Below are positions 33,678 to 44,125 of a stretch of 64,000 nt of DNA, in pieces. Each line of letters starts with the position of its first letter. The first letter of the stretch is position 1. The notes under the pieces were generated by a model that had not been told where the DNA came from, did not search any database, and saw only the letters and a list, made by a program, of their open reading frames with translations. The stretch comes from a bacterium endosymbiont of Escarpia laminata (GTDB lineage Bacteria > Pseudomonadota > Gammaproteobacteria > Chromatiales > Chromatiaceae). A program made the position numbers and the translations under genes. Location: assembly GCA_003660235.1 (NCBI GenBank), contig QGON01000052.1, positions 1 through 64,000 of the forward strand. The letters are read 5' to 3'.

Positions 33678-35093
33678 ATGAGCGAAGCGAATATTCTAAT
33701 CATCGGCGGCGGTATCTCCGGCCTTTCCACTGCATGGTGGCTGGCCGAGGGTGGTGCCCGGCCCGAGGTCTGGGATGCGGCACCACGCCTGGGTGGCAAG
33801 ATTCGCAGTCATAGTGAATCCGGTTATCTGACCGAAGATGCCGCCGGTATTCTGATGAACTTTCACCAGGAAGTGGATCAGTTGGTTGAGGCATCGGGTC
33901 TGTCCGATAAGAAGATTTCACGCGGCACCGATATGCGTCGCTATGTGGTACATAAAGGTGAGCTTCGACCGGTCCCCATGAAACTACCCGCCTTGTTGGC
34001 ATCGCCCATGTGGAGCCTGCGGGGCAAACTGCGTATGGCGACTGAGTTGCTGGTTGCAAAAGGGGGGCACGAACGGGAGACTGTGAGTGAGTTCATCAGG
34101 CGCCGCCTGGGCAGCGAGATTCTGGAAAAGGTGATGGACCCATTTATCGCCGGCACCCTGGCCTCTGATCCCGACAAGGCAAACGCCTGGGCAGTACTGC
34201 CACGACTGACGACTCTGGAACGCCGCTATGGCAGTTTTACCAGCGGGATGTTTATCAACCGGATACTGCATAAAAAAGGCCGCGCCAACATTGCCGAGGC
34301 ATTTTCATTCCTTGGCGGTATGGCACAATTGACGAAACAACTGGCGGCACACCCAGCCATCAATACGCGCAGAGGCTTCAAAGCGGTGGATATTGCACCC
34401 GCAGACAAGGGCTGTTGGCGCGTTACCGGCGTGGACAGTCAAGGCATCGAGATCACCCGCCGTTTCGAGCAGCTTGTGATAAGTACCCCGGCAGCCACTG
34501 CCGCAGATCTCCTAAATCCCATAAACGGGGAGCTTGGAAAATTGTTGCAGGAAATCGAGTATGCGCCGTTGACGGTGCTCCATCTGGGCATGGCGCGAGA
34601 TCACATCGCGCATCCGTTGGATGGATCGGGATTTCTCGCCCCCCGTCAGGAAAAGCTCAGTTTCAATGGCAATATATGGATGAGTACACTTTTTCCGGAC
34701 CGGGCTCCCGAGGGCAAGGTGCTGCTAACCAGCTATATCGGCGGCGCCCGCCATCCCCATCGTTGCAATTGGAGCGAACAGCAGATGGTCGGCAACGCCC
34801 TGCATGATCTGCGGCAGCTGGTGGGAGTGACCGGTGAGCCGGAATATGTCCGTAGGGTGCAGCATGCTCAGGCACTGCCGCTCTATCACGGACACTATTA
34901 TGAGCGCACCGAATCGATCAGGTCACAATTGGGCAAACATCGCGGCCTCCATCTGGCAGCAAACTATCTTGATGGGGTTTCGGCCAGGGACCGCATCATT
35001 CAGGGCGCTATTACAGCCCAGCGCATACTCAACAGCAGGGAGTCGGCCAGTCGAGAACCCACAACTCACATTAATCCGGCAGTTGCCCACTGA
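33678..35093 (+). CDS. hemY: HemY-type protoporphyrinogen/coproporphyrinogen oxidase
   Basis: 471 residues. The FAD-binding Rossmann motif (LIIGGGISGLSTAWWLAEGG) is at the N-terminus, with the amine-oxidase-fold continuation LGGKIRSHSESGYLTEDAA. The family is HemG/HemY (oxygen-dependent porphyrinogen oxidase). Placement directly after the radical SAM/PCP_red gene makes a dedicated porphyrin step for this gene set more likely than general haem synthesis, but it could also be the only PPO of the cell. The start follows the heptamer repeat and has no obvious ribosome site. It ends 3 bases before the next gene. Confidence 0.85.
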   Translation: MSEANILIIGGGISGLSTAWWLAEGGARPEVWDAAPRLGGKIRSHSESGYLTEDAAGILMNFHQEVDQLVEASGLSDKKISRGTDMRRYVVHKGELRPVPMKLPALLASPMWSLRGKLRMATELLVAKGGHERETVSEFIRRRLGSEILEKVMDPFIAGTLASDPDKANAWAVLPRLTTLERRYGSFTSGMFINRILHKKGRANIAEAFSFLGGMAQLTKQLAAHPAINTRRGFKAVDIAPADKGCWRVTGVDSQGIEITRRFEQLVISTPAATAADLLNPINGELGKLLQEIEYAPLTVLHLGMARDHIAHPLDGSGFLAPRQEKLSFNGNIWMSTLFPDRAPEGKVLLTSYIGGARHPHRCNWSEQQMVGNALHDLRQLVGVTGEPEYVRRVQHAQALPLYHGHYYERTESIRSQLGKHRGLHLAANYLDGVSARDRIIQGAITAQRILNSRESASREPTTHINPAVAH

Positions 35094-35096
35094 GCA

Positions 35097-35429
35097 ATGA
35101 ACAACTCTTCCTCCCCCATACAGGAGACAAAAAGCGAATTCAGGCTCTGGCGGCTGATCGCTGCGGTATTGGTAATCCTGCTGGTCATATCGGCAAGCGC
35201 GCAGTGGTATGCACGCAACATCACCCTGCCCAGACACTGTGAAAATCCCCAGGAGACCCTGACTTTGGCGCGGCGGGTGATCACAGAACGCACACCTGCC
35301 GGCGATGGCTCCCGCACACCCTATATCAAGGCGGCCCGGCTGACATTTCTGATACCCAGAGAGAGCGAAGAGCCCATCGACATTTACATGGAACGGTTGC
35401 GTCACTATCTGGACCAACAATGCCGCTGA
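35097..35429 (+). CDS. Small membrane-anchored protein of unknown function
   Basis: 110 residues. One N-terminal span (LIAAVLVILLVISASAQWYA) is followed by an extracytoplasmic part with two cysteines (RHCENP and the C-terminal DQQCR) and a TLARRVITERTP segment. I do not recognise it. Its stop overlaps the start of the histidine kinase by 10 bases, so it may be a partner or ligand-binding accessory of that sensor; that is inference from position. Confidence 0.6.
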   Translation: MNNSSSPIQETKSEFRLWRLIAAVLVILLVISASAQWYARNITLPRHCENPQETLTLARRVITERTPAGDGSRTPYIKAARLTFLIPRESEEPIDIYMERLRHYLDQQCR

Positions 35430-38035
35430 GTCCCCCACCTTCACCACTCACCCGATTGAGCCTGGTAAAAGGGTTCCTGCAGATTTTTGTGCCGCTGCTG
35501 TTGGTATTGGTCGTGGTGGGGTTCATGCACTACTACACGCTCTACACTACCGAGCGGGTGAACCGGGAATCGAGTGAAACTCTCAATGTCGGCCTGGCAC
35601 GCCGCATGATCGCCAGCGATATCAGCGCAGTGGTCAGCGATCTGCTTTTTCTGGTGGAACATATCGAACGACAAAAGATCTTTCAGATGGATCTTTCAAC
35701 CATGCGTGAGCAGATCGGTCTGGAGTTTCTCGTATTTGCGGAGAAAAAACGACTCTATGACCAGATACGCTTCCTCGACGAGCAGGGCATGGAGGTGGTG
35801 CGAATCAATTTCAACGACGGTAATCCTGCAGCCATTCCCATTGCAGAATTGCAGAACAAGGCCACACGTTACTATTTTCAGGAAGCCTCTCAGCTGGCAT
35901 CGGGCAGTATCTACGTTTCACCACTCGACTTAAATATAGAAGCAGGAAAGATTGAATACCCTTTGAAACCGGTTATGCGATTCGCCACTCCGGTTTTTGA
36001 TGACCAAGGCAACAAACGCGGCATCCTCCTGTTGAATTTTCTCGGTGATCGTCTGATCGACAACTTCACCCATGCAGCCGCCAACATTGGCGAACATATT
36101 GAACTGGTAAACAACGAAGGATATTGGCTCAGCAGCCCGGTCTCCCAGGACAATTGGGGATTTATGCTGGGAAACGATGCCACGTTTGGCAAAAAGCACC
36201 CTGTTGCCTGGAGCCAGATCAGCGCCTTTAACTCAGGCCAGTTCGAGTTGGGGGATGGTCTGTTTACCTTTGCCACGGTGCATCCTAACCAGGCTGCACT
36301 GGAGACCACTGCAACATCAATCGACTCAGTCAGACAAGGCGAACTCAGGCAGGATAATTATTGGAAAATCATCTCCAGAGTACCGCCCAGCGAAATCTAC
36401 TCAAGCATGCCGTTGTTTCTGCGCACGCACCTTGCCTTGTATCTCGCCACCTTCATGTTGATCGGGATCGGTTCCGCCTTTCTCTCCTACTCCCACCTCC
36501 GCCACCGCCGTGCCGAGGCACAAAGTGAATACGAACAGCGGTTCCGTCACACCCTGGAAAATATTGAGCTGGCCGCAGTGGCGCTGGACAGATCCGGCAA
36601 TATCCGTTTCTGCAACAATCACTTTTTATCCCTGACCGGCTGGCAACGCCATGAGGTGGTTGGTGAGCACTGGGTGGAAAAATTTGCGCCTCAGGAAAAC
36701 GATCAAAACGTCAGGCGAGTATTGGAGAGAATGGCCAACCCGGAAGACTTCCCCACCCATCTTGAAACCCAGGTAAAAACAAAGTCCGGCAGCCTGCGCC
36801 TCATTACCTGGAACAACACACTCTCCTACGATGCCGAGGGCGAGGTTATCGGCGTCACCGGCATCGGCGAGGACATTACGGAAAAACGCCATGCCGAGAA
36901 TGAACTGCGCAAGCTTTTCATGGCCGTTGAGCAGAGCCCCAGTATCGTGCTGATCACTGATCGCCAGGGAAAGATCGAATATGTGAATCCGAAGTTCAGC
37001 GAAGTGACCGGCTATCCGCCGGAAGAGGTCTTCGGAAAATACCCAAGCCTGCTGAAATCCGGGGAGACTTCGAACAGTGAATATGAAGCACTATGGCAGG
37101 CAATCTCACACGGGGGAGAGTGGCGGGGAGAGTTCCACAACCGGCGCAAGAATGGTGAACTCTACTGGGAGGCCGCAGTCATCTCGGCCATCCGCGATAC
37201 AAATGGCGACATTACCAACTACCTGGCGGTGAAAGAGGATATCACCGAGCGCAAAAGGCTGGAACAGGAGGTCGAAACCCACAACCGGGAGCTGGCCCGC
37301 AACCAGACTCTGGCGGCGATGGGCCGCATGGCCAGCATGATTGCCCACGATCTGCGCAATCCACTCTCCTCCATAAAGATGACCCTGCAGATCCTGGGAA
37401 AACAGCCGGACGTAGCCGACGATGACAAGGTCAACGAACTGCGCCAGATATCACTGAGCCAGGTTCGATATATGGAAGAGATTCTGTCGGACATGCTTAC
37501 CTACTCCCGTCCCGATGCCATAACCCCTGAATGGATCTCCCTGGAGAAGGTCATCGACACCGCAGTGGGACTCGCTCAGCGCAAAATCGAAGAACATAGT
37601 GTAAAGCTGCAGACCTTCTATCAGCCTGGTCTGCCAACCATATTCGGTGATGCCAATAAACTACGGCAGGTTTTTTCCAACCTGATTGTTAACGCTGCGC
37701 AAGCCACAGACGGTGTCGAGAACCCAAAGATTTCGATTGAGGCCATGGTGGAACTTGGTGCCAAGGGAACGGGATTACGCATTGAAATATGCGACAACGG
37801 CTGTGGTATCGACAGCATTGATCGGACCAAGGTCTTCGAGGCCTTCTACACTACCCGCTCCCAAGGCACGGGACTGGGACTGGCCATCGTCAAACGCATC
37901 GTCGACCAGCACCACGGAGCCATCGAGCTGCATCCCAACGAGCCCAATGGCACCTGCCTCTCCATTATCATACCGACAACACCACAATCACCGGAGATGG
38001 TCAGCAATCGGCCGGTGGAGGTAACAACATCATGA
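35420..38035 (+). CDS. Membrane PAS sensor histidine kinase
   Basis: 871 residues. A first membrane span (FLQIFVPLLLVLVVVGFMHY) and a second near residue 345 (LALYLATFMLIGIGSAFLSY) bracket a roughly 300-residue periplasmic dCACHE-like sensor. Two PAS/PAC domains follow, then HisKA with the phosphoacceptor in AHDLRNPLSS and a HATPase domain with N-box NLIVNAAQA, G1 DNGCGI and G2 GTGLGLAIV. It is complete. It overlaps the response-regulator gene by 4 bases (ATGA), so the two form a coupled two-component pair. Its signal is unknown; the location suggests a cue linked to the respiratory module. Confidence 0.92.
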   Translation: MPLSPPPSPLTRLSLVKGFLQIFVPLLLVLVVVGFMHYYTLYTTERVNRESSETLNVGLARRMIASDISAVVSDLLFLVEHIERQKIFQMDLSTMREQIGLEFLVFAEKKRLYDQIRFLDEQGMEVVRINFNDGNPAAIPIAELQNKATRYYFQEASQLASGSIYVSPLDLNIEAGKIEYPLKPVMRFATPVFDDQGNKRGILLLNFLGDRLIDNFTHAAANIGEHIELVNNEGYWLSSPVSQDNWGFMLGNDATFGKKHPVAWSQISAFNSGQFELGDGLFTFATVHPNQAALETTATSIDSVRQGELRQDNYWKIISRVPPSEIYSSMPLFLRTHLALYLATFMLIGIGSAFLSYSHLRHRRAEAQSEYEQRFRHTLENIELAAVALDRSGNIRFCNNHFLSLTGWQRHEVVGEHWVEKFAPQENDQNVRRVLERMANPEDFPTHLETQVKTKSGSLRLITWNNTLSYDAEGEVIGVTGIGEDITEKRHAENELRKLFMAVEQSPSIVLITDRQGKIEYVNPKFSEVTGYPPEEVFGKYPSLLKSGETSNSEYEALWQAISHGGEWRGEFHNRRKNGELYWEAAVISAIRDTNGDITNYLAVKEDITERKRLEQEVETHNRELARNQTLAAMGRMASMIAHDLRNPLSSIKMTLQILGKQPDVADDDKVNELRQISLSQVRYMEEILSDMLTYSRPDAITPEWISLEKVIDTAVGLAQRKIEEHSVKLQTFYQPGLPTIFGDANKLRQVFSNLIVNAAQATDGVENPKISIEAMVELGAKGTGLRIEICDNGCGIDSIDRTKVFEAFYTTRSQGTGLGLAIVKRIVDQHHGAIELHPNEPNGTCLSIIIPTTPQSPEMVSNRPVEVTTS

Positions 38036-39441
38036 GCAAAATACTCATCGTGGATGACGACATTGCAAGCTGTCGCACGCTGCAACTGCATCTGCAAACC
38101 CAGGGATACGATGTCAAGGTTGCTCACAGCGTGGAGAGTGGACTGACGCAGGCTGATGTCGACACACCGGAACTGGTGATCCTCGACATCCGCATGCCGG
38201 GAATCTCAGGCCTCGAAGGGCTGCCAGAGTTCAAAAAGCGTTTCCCAGTGACCCATGTCATCATGATCACCGCTTTCCATGACATGGAGAGTACCATCGA
38301 GGCGATGCAGAAGGGTGCGGATGACTATATCCACAAACCCCTCGATATCGACGAGCTGGAAGCGGCCATTGAAAAGCTGCTTGCCTTCCGTGACGGCACA
38401 GAGGATCTGGTACCGACCGAAGCACCACCAAAAGGCAGTAACCCGCTCACCATGGTGGGCAGAAGCCGGGCTATGAAAGAGGTTTTCAAGACCATCGGAC
38501 TGGTGGCCAAAAGCCCGGCCACAGTAATGATCACTGGTGAATCCGGCACCGGCAAGGAGTTGGTGGCGCGCGCCGTCCACCGTTCCAGCGAAAACCCCGG
38601 GGGTCCGTTTGTGGCAATCAACTGTGCCGCACTGGTGGAAACCCTGCTCGAATCCGATATGTTCGGACATGAGAAAGGCGCCTTTACCGGTGCTGTCAGT
38701 CGCCAGGAGGGTAAGTTTGCCCTGGCCAGAGGGGGCACAATCTTTCTCGATGAGGTAGGTGAACTCTCCCCCTCAATGCAGGCAAAACTGCTTCGGGTAC
38801 TGCAATACAAGGAGTTCACCCCGCTCGGCGCCAAGATGCCGCAAAGCACCGATGCACGAATCATCACCGCCACCAATCTCGACCTGAGTGAGCAGGTTAA
38901 ACGGGGGAACTTCAGAGAGGATCTCTACTATCGTCTGCAGGTAGTGAACGTCCATCTGCCGCCGCTGCGTGATCGCAAGGAGGACCTGATGGATCTCATC
39001 CAGACACTGCTCGGCCGCATCAACAAAGAGCTGCACAGAAATGTCACGCACATCTCCAAGGACGTGCTCCAATGTCTTGAATCCTACCAATGGCCAGGCA
39101 ATGTGCGTGAATTGGAAAACCTGCTGATGAAGTGCGTCGCCCTCTCCCCCGGCGACAACATCACCCGTGATCTGCTACCCGACAACATTCGCTGCTGCGG
39201 CACAGCAACAACCGCCGGAGATTCCAAAGAGAAACCGATGGCCGAGTGGAGTCTGGAAGAGATGGAGATGGCGCATGTGGCGCGCGTCCTGAACGCCACC
39301 CACTGGCACAAGGGCCGGGCCTGTGAAATTTTAGGAGTTTCAAGACCGCGGCTGCGGCGCATGATCAATCAATTCCAACTCGTCTCACCCACTGGTGAAA
39401 TCGATGAAGATGAGGAGTCGACAGCGGCCAGCAATGGCTGA
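38032..39441 (+). CDS. NtrC-family sigma-54 response regulator
   Basis: 469 residues with the three standard parts. The receiver domain has the phosphorylatable Asp in VILDIRMPG. The AAA+ domain has Walker A GESGTGKE, the sigma-54-contacting GAFTGA loop and Walker B GGTIFLDEVGEL. A C-terminal Fis-type helix-turn-helix follows (ACEILGVSRPRLRRMI). All residues needed for sigma-54 activation look intact. It is encoded by the same rightward operon whose start has a sigma-54 promoter, so positive autoregulation is likely. Its binding site may be the dyad at 25591-25626. Confidence 0.95.
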   Translation: MSKILIVDDDIASCRTLQLHLQTQGYDVKVAHSVESGLTQADVDTPELVILDIRMPGISGLEGLPEFKKRFPVTHVIMITAFHDMESTIEAMQKGADDYIHKPLDIDELEAAIEKLLAFRDGTEDLVPTEAPPKGSNPLTMVGRSRAMKEVFKTIGLVAKSPATVMITGESGTGKELVARAVHRSSENPGGPFVAINCAALVETLLESDMFGHEKGAFTGAVSRQEGKFALARGGTIFLDEVGELSPSMQAKLLRVLQYKEFTPLGAKMPQSTDARIITATNLDLSEQVKRGNFREDLYYRLQVVNVHLPPLRDRKEDLMDLIQTLLGRINKELHRNVTHISKDVLQCLESYQWPGNVRELENLLMKCVALSPGDNITRDLLPDNIRCCGTATTAGDSKEKPMAEWSLEEMEMAHVARVLNATHWHKGRACEILGVSRPRLRRMINQFQLVSPTGEIDEDEESTAASNG

Positions 39442-39464
39442 GCCACTATCCAACAGACAAGCCG

Positions 39465-39556
39465 TAGGGCTGGTTAGATGCGCAATGCTTCAAACTTCAA
39501 TTTTATCGCTTGGCTTTATGCGCATCGTAACCCAACAAGTTGCTGTTGGGTTACGC
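39465..39556. repeat. REP-like palindromic element
   Basis: A GTAGGGCTGGTTAGATGCGC start and the 12-bp perfect inverted repeat CGTAACCCAACA/TGTTGGGTTACG (39526-39555) resemble the widespread GTAGGGTGGGTTAGCG...CGTAACCCACC repeats of proteobacteria. It occupies the gap between the response regulator and pabB and may end transcripts from both sides. Confidence 0.6.
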
Positions 39557-39656
39557 CGCACGCAAAGTGCAATGACGGATTCAGGTTTAATACTGTTGTG
39601 CGACTAACTCAACTTACGCTGTATTCTGCTGGTCCTTTTTTCGCAACGGGCACAAA

Positions 39657-41018
39657 TCAGCCTTTCAACAATTCGAACAGCGCTGCCGCCTTGTCATAGG
39701 TCTCCTGATATTCCGCCTCTGCGGTGGAATCCGCGATGATGCCGCCACCCGCGCTGAACTGCAGACTGTTGCCTGTCTGCAGCAACGTCCTGATTGCGAT
39801 ATTGGTATCCATGTCGCCATTGAAACCGATATAACCAATGGCGCCGCAATAGACGCCCCGCCGTTGCGGTTCGAGCTCCTCGATGATCTCCATCGCCCGC
39901 AACTTGGGGGCCCCGGTAATGGAGCCGCCGGGAAAACAGGCCCGCAGCAGGGTGAGTGCGTTCTCCCCATCAGCAAGTTCACCTTCGACAGTACTGACCA
40001 AGTGGTGAACCCGGGCAAAGCTCTCGGTCTCAAACAGGCGGCTCACCTCGACACTGCCCGTTGCACAGACCTTACCGATATCGTTGCGCAGCAGGTCGAC
40101 GATCATAAGGTTTTCGGCCCGATCCTTTTCACTGTTTTTCAGTTTCTCTAGAGAGCGTCGGTCTTCGCCGGGATTTTGATGGCGTGGTGCCGTGCCTTTG
40201 ATGGGACAAGTCTCCACATGCCGTCCCGTGAGATGCAGAAAACGCTCAGGCGAAGAGCTCAGAATTGCAGCATAAGGAGACTCCAGGTAGGCACAGAATG
40301 GCGCTGGATTGACCTTGCGCAGGCGCTTGTAGACCTCCCAGGGCGCACCCTGCACCTCTGCATCGAAACGCTGGGCAAAGTTGACCTGATAGCAGTCACC
40401 ATCGCGGATGTAGCGCTGGATGCGCTGAAAAGCATCATGGTAGGCACTCTCCGGCAGATTTGAGCGGATATCCGTCACATGAAAGGACCCGGATATGACG
40501 TTTGAGGGTCTGCTCAATTCATCGACCAACCGGTCCCAGTTCTCTCCGGTTGCCGCATCCCTGCATTGCCCCACAAGCCAGGTGCCCTCCGTTTGATGAT
40601 CGGTGACCACTGCCCAGTCGTAGATGCCGATAACCATCTCGGGCAGGCCATCGGTATCCTCCGCCAATACCGGTAGCTTTTCGAAACGACGCGCCAGATC
40701 GTAGGCAAACCAGCCGATGGCACCACCTGTGAAGGGCAGATCAGTGTCGGGAGGTTGCTGCCTGGGCGCAAGATAGCGATAGAGTAGTTGCAACGGATCC
40801 TGGCTGGAAACAGTGGAGTCGTTGCGGGTATGTATCTCTGTTTTATCCCCACGCGTTACCAGTCTCACAGTGGGGTCGGCGGCGAGGATATCGTAACGCC
40901 CCTGAGTTGTCATTGGATAGGCGCTGTCGAGAAAGACCGGCCAGGGGAGATTGCGGATCGCCTCGAATAGCCGCGCACTGTCCTTGAAAAATGGCAGGCG
41001 TTGAATTCGATAGGTCAT
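39657..41018 (-). CDS. pabB: Aminodeoxychorismate synthase component I
   Basis: 453 residues from the ATG at 41018, the length of E. coli PabB; longer upstream starts add a non-homologous tail. The chorismate-binding domain is recognised by FAQRFDAEVQGAPWEVYKRL, SPERFL, PIKGTAPRHQNP, ENLMIVDLLRNDIGKV, PGGSITGAPKLRAMEII and YCGAIGYIG. It converts chorismate plus ammonia to 4-amino-4-deoxychorismate for folate. The PIKGTAPR motif carries the Lys that identifies PabB-type enzymes. Confidence 0.93.
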   Translation of the reverse strand: MTYRIQRLPFFKDSARLFEAIRNLPWPVFLDSAYPMTTQGRYDILAADPTVRLVTRGDKTEIHTRNDSTVSSQDPLQLLYRYLAPRQQPPDTDLPFTGGAIGWFAYDLARRFEKLPVLAEDTDGLPEMVIGIYDWAVVTDHQTEGTWLVGQCRDAATGENWDRLVDELSRPSNVISGSFHVTDIRSNLPESAYHDAFQRIQRYIRDGDCYQVNFAQRFDAEVQGAPWEVYKRLRKVNPAPFCAYLESPYAAILSSSPERFLHLTGRHVETCPIKGTAPRHQNPGEDRRSLEKLKNSEKDRAENLMIVDLLRNDIGKVCATGSVEVSRLFETESFARVHHLVSTVEGELADGENALTLLRACFPGGSITGAPKLRAMEIIEELEPQRRGVYCGAIGYIGFNGDMDTNIAIRTLLQTGNSLQFSAGGGIIADSTAEAEYQETYDKAAALFELLKG

Positions 41019-41134
41019 GGAGAGAGATCTTAGCTGACAGTCCAGCCGATAATTCCACTTGTTCGGATGATCAACCGTAGGCCGGTCCAAGCTTACGGCT
41101 CCCCCTCCCGGCAAGGAAGGGGGATTTAGCCCGA

Positions 41135-42442
<1,308 letters not shown>

Positions 42443-42554
42443 TCAAACCTAGTAGTCGGGTTTTATACCCGTTTTTCATTCACCGGAAAACAGTTCTGTT
42501 GTTCCGGCCATACGGTCTCACGGTCCCTCAAGACCGGGAGCTTTGATTACATCG

Positions 42555-42618
42555 TAGGAGCGGCGCCCCGCCGCGAAAACTCCGTAGCCGGGCTGATCGC
42601 GGCGGGGCGCCGCTCCTA
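42555..42618. repeat. 22-bp perfect inverted repeat between hisZ and purA
   Basis: TAGGAGCGGCGCCCCGCCGCGA (42555-42576) and its exact complement (42597-42618) flank 20 bases. This GTAGGAGCGG type is a known class of REP in gammaproteobacteria. It may shape the transcript between hisZ and purA. Confidence 0.7.
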
Positions 42619-42647
42619 ACAGGATCATTGCAGCTGGTTGCGGGAAA

Positions 42648-43841
42648 TCAAACCGGGTGCAGTTCCCAGCTATCCCCATTTAAACGCAGCACTTCGCTGC
42701 AACCCATCTCCCTGGCTCCACCCTGCTGTCCGGGCAGGGCGCAGATAACGCGTCGTCCCGCCGCCCGCAGAAAGGTAATCTTCTCTTGCAGCACCAGGTC
42801 CCCGGACCAGGGCGCAAAGATAGCAGGCTCATCCAGAATGTCCCTCTCCTGACCCACCATCAGCATCAATGTCTTGAGATCGGTGCTGAATCCTGTCGCA
42901 GGCCGCGCCCTGCCGAAAACCTTGCCGATATGATCGTAACGACCGCCTCGGGCAATCTCTTTGCCGCGCTCAGGCACAAAGGCGGCAAACACCGCCCCTG
43001 TATGAAAATGGTAACCACGAAGCTCAGCCAAATCGAAATGCACCGGAACATTCGGCAGCCAAACCGCAATCTGTTCCGCCATTTTGGTAAGATAAGCCAA
43101 GGCTTCGCGCACCGGCTCATCCGCCGCCTGCAAGGCTTCAGCCGCCTCGGCAAGTGCACCATCACCGTTGAGCTCGGCCAGCTTGGAGAGCATGGCAGCG
43201 TGGCTTTCGTCCAGCTCGAAGGTGTGCAGCAACTCATTGATTTCAGGCAACGCCTTGCGCTGCAAAACATCAAATAGCGCGGCCTCCTGATGTTTGTTCA
43301 ATCCCGCTTGTCTGGCCAGACCTTTGAAGATGCCGACGTGGCCGAGATCGAGATAGACGTTCTGCACCCCGGTCATCTCCAGGGTCTTCATCATCAAACG
43401 CAGGATTTCGATATCGCTCTCGACGCCGGCATGGCCGTAAAGCTCCGCACCAATCTGCAACGGGCTGCGGGTACCGGCAAAACCATCACTGCGGGTGTGC
43501 AGAACGGTACCCAGATAGCAGAGCCTGTTCGGTTCTTCACTACTGAAATGGTGGGCATCCATGCGCGCCGCCTGAGGCGTGATATCGGCGCGCACCCCCA
43601 TCATGCGACCGCTCAACTGGTCGGTAAGCTTGAAGGTCTGCAGATCGAGATCGCTGCCGGTACCGGTCAGCAGGGAGTCGAGAAAATCGACAAACGGAGG
43701 GATAACAAACTCATAGCCCCAGCTATGGTACAGATCCAGCAGTTCCCGGCGCTTGCGTTCAATAACGCCCGCCTCCGGGGGGAGTACCTCTTCAATGCCG
43801 TCAGGCAGTATCCAGCGCTCGTTTTCCATCGGTTTCGTCAA
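42648..43841 (-). CDS. hisZ: ATP phosphoribosyltransferase regulatory subunit
   Basis: 397 residues homologous to the catalytic core of histidyl-tRNA synthetase (LPDGIEEVLPPEAG at the start, RADITPQAARM motif 2 region, GGRYDHIGKVFGRARPATGF near the end) but without the C-terminal anticodon-binding domain. HisZ pairs with a short HisG for the first step of histidine synthesis. Start at 43841, overlapping the DUF2065 stop; a second Met four residues in is possible. Confidence 0.92.
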   Translation of the reverse strand: MTKPMENERWILPDGIEEVLPPEAGVIERKRRELLDLYHSWGYEFVIPPFVDFLDSLLTGTGSDLDLQTFKLTDQLSGRMMGVRADITPQAARMDAHHFSSEEPNRLCYLGTVLHTRSDGFAGTRSPLQIGAELYGHAGVESDIEILRLMMKTLEMTGVQNVYLDLGHVGIFKGLARQAGLNKHQEAALFDVLQRKALPEINELLHTFELDESHAAMLSKLAELNGDGALAEAAEALQAADEPVREALAYLTKMAEQIAVWLPNVPVHFDLAELRGYHFHTGAVFAAFVPERGKEIARGGRYDHIGKVFGRARPATGFSTDLKTLMLMVGQERDILDEPAIFAPWSGDLVLQEKITFLRAAGRRVICALPGQQGGAREMGCSEVLRLNGDSWELHPV

Positions 43842-44023
43842 TTTACCAGATAGAGCAGGGCTACACCGCAGAGCATGCTGATAAAGCCACTGACCCGCAG
43901 GGAACGGCTCTCCTGCTGTGCAATAGCCGCCATCATTCTACGCATGCCGTCCGGATTGATAAAAGGCCAAATGCCTTCAATAACCAGCAGCAAGGCCAAT
44001 GCGATCCACAAATCGTGCCACAT
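43838..44023 (-). CDS. DUF2065 (YjeT-like) small membrane protein
   Basis: 61 residues, two hydrophobic helices (LWIALALLLVIEGIWPFI and GFISMLCGVALLYLV) separated by a charged loop with PDGMRRM. This is the DUF2065/YjeT family, regularly encoded between hflC and hisZ/purA. Function unknown. It overlaps hisZ by 4 bases. Confidence 0.85.
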   Translation of the reverse strand: MWHDLWIALALLLVIEGIWPFINPDGMRRMMAAIAQQESRSLRVSGFISMLCGVALLYLVN

Positions 44024-44034
44024 CTGTTTTCCAT

Positions 44035-44057
44035 AAAAAAACCGGGATCATCCCGGT
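44035..44057 (-). terminator. Rho-independent terminator after hflC
   Basis: On the - strand ACCGGGAT-GATCCCGGT followed by six T. A further stable hairpin (GGCGATCCAC/GTGGATCGCC, 44065-44096) precedes it. It closes the hfq-hflX-hflK-hflC transcript before DUF2065. Confidence 0.8.
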
Positions 44058-44125
44058 CCTGTCTGGCGATCCACCGCATCTTCTCAGTGGATCGCCGTTA
44101 TTGTCCCAAAGCCAGAGAGTCTTGT

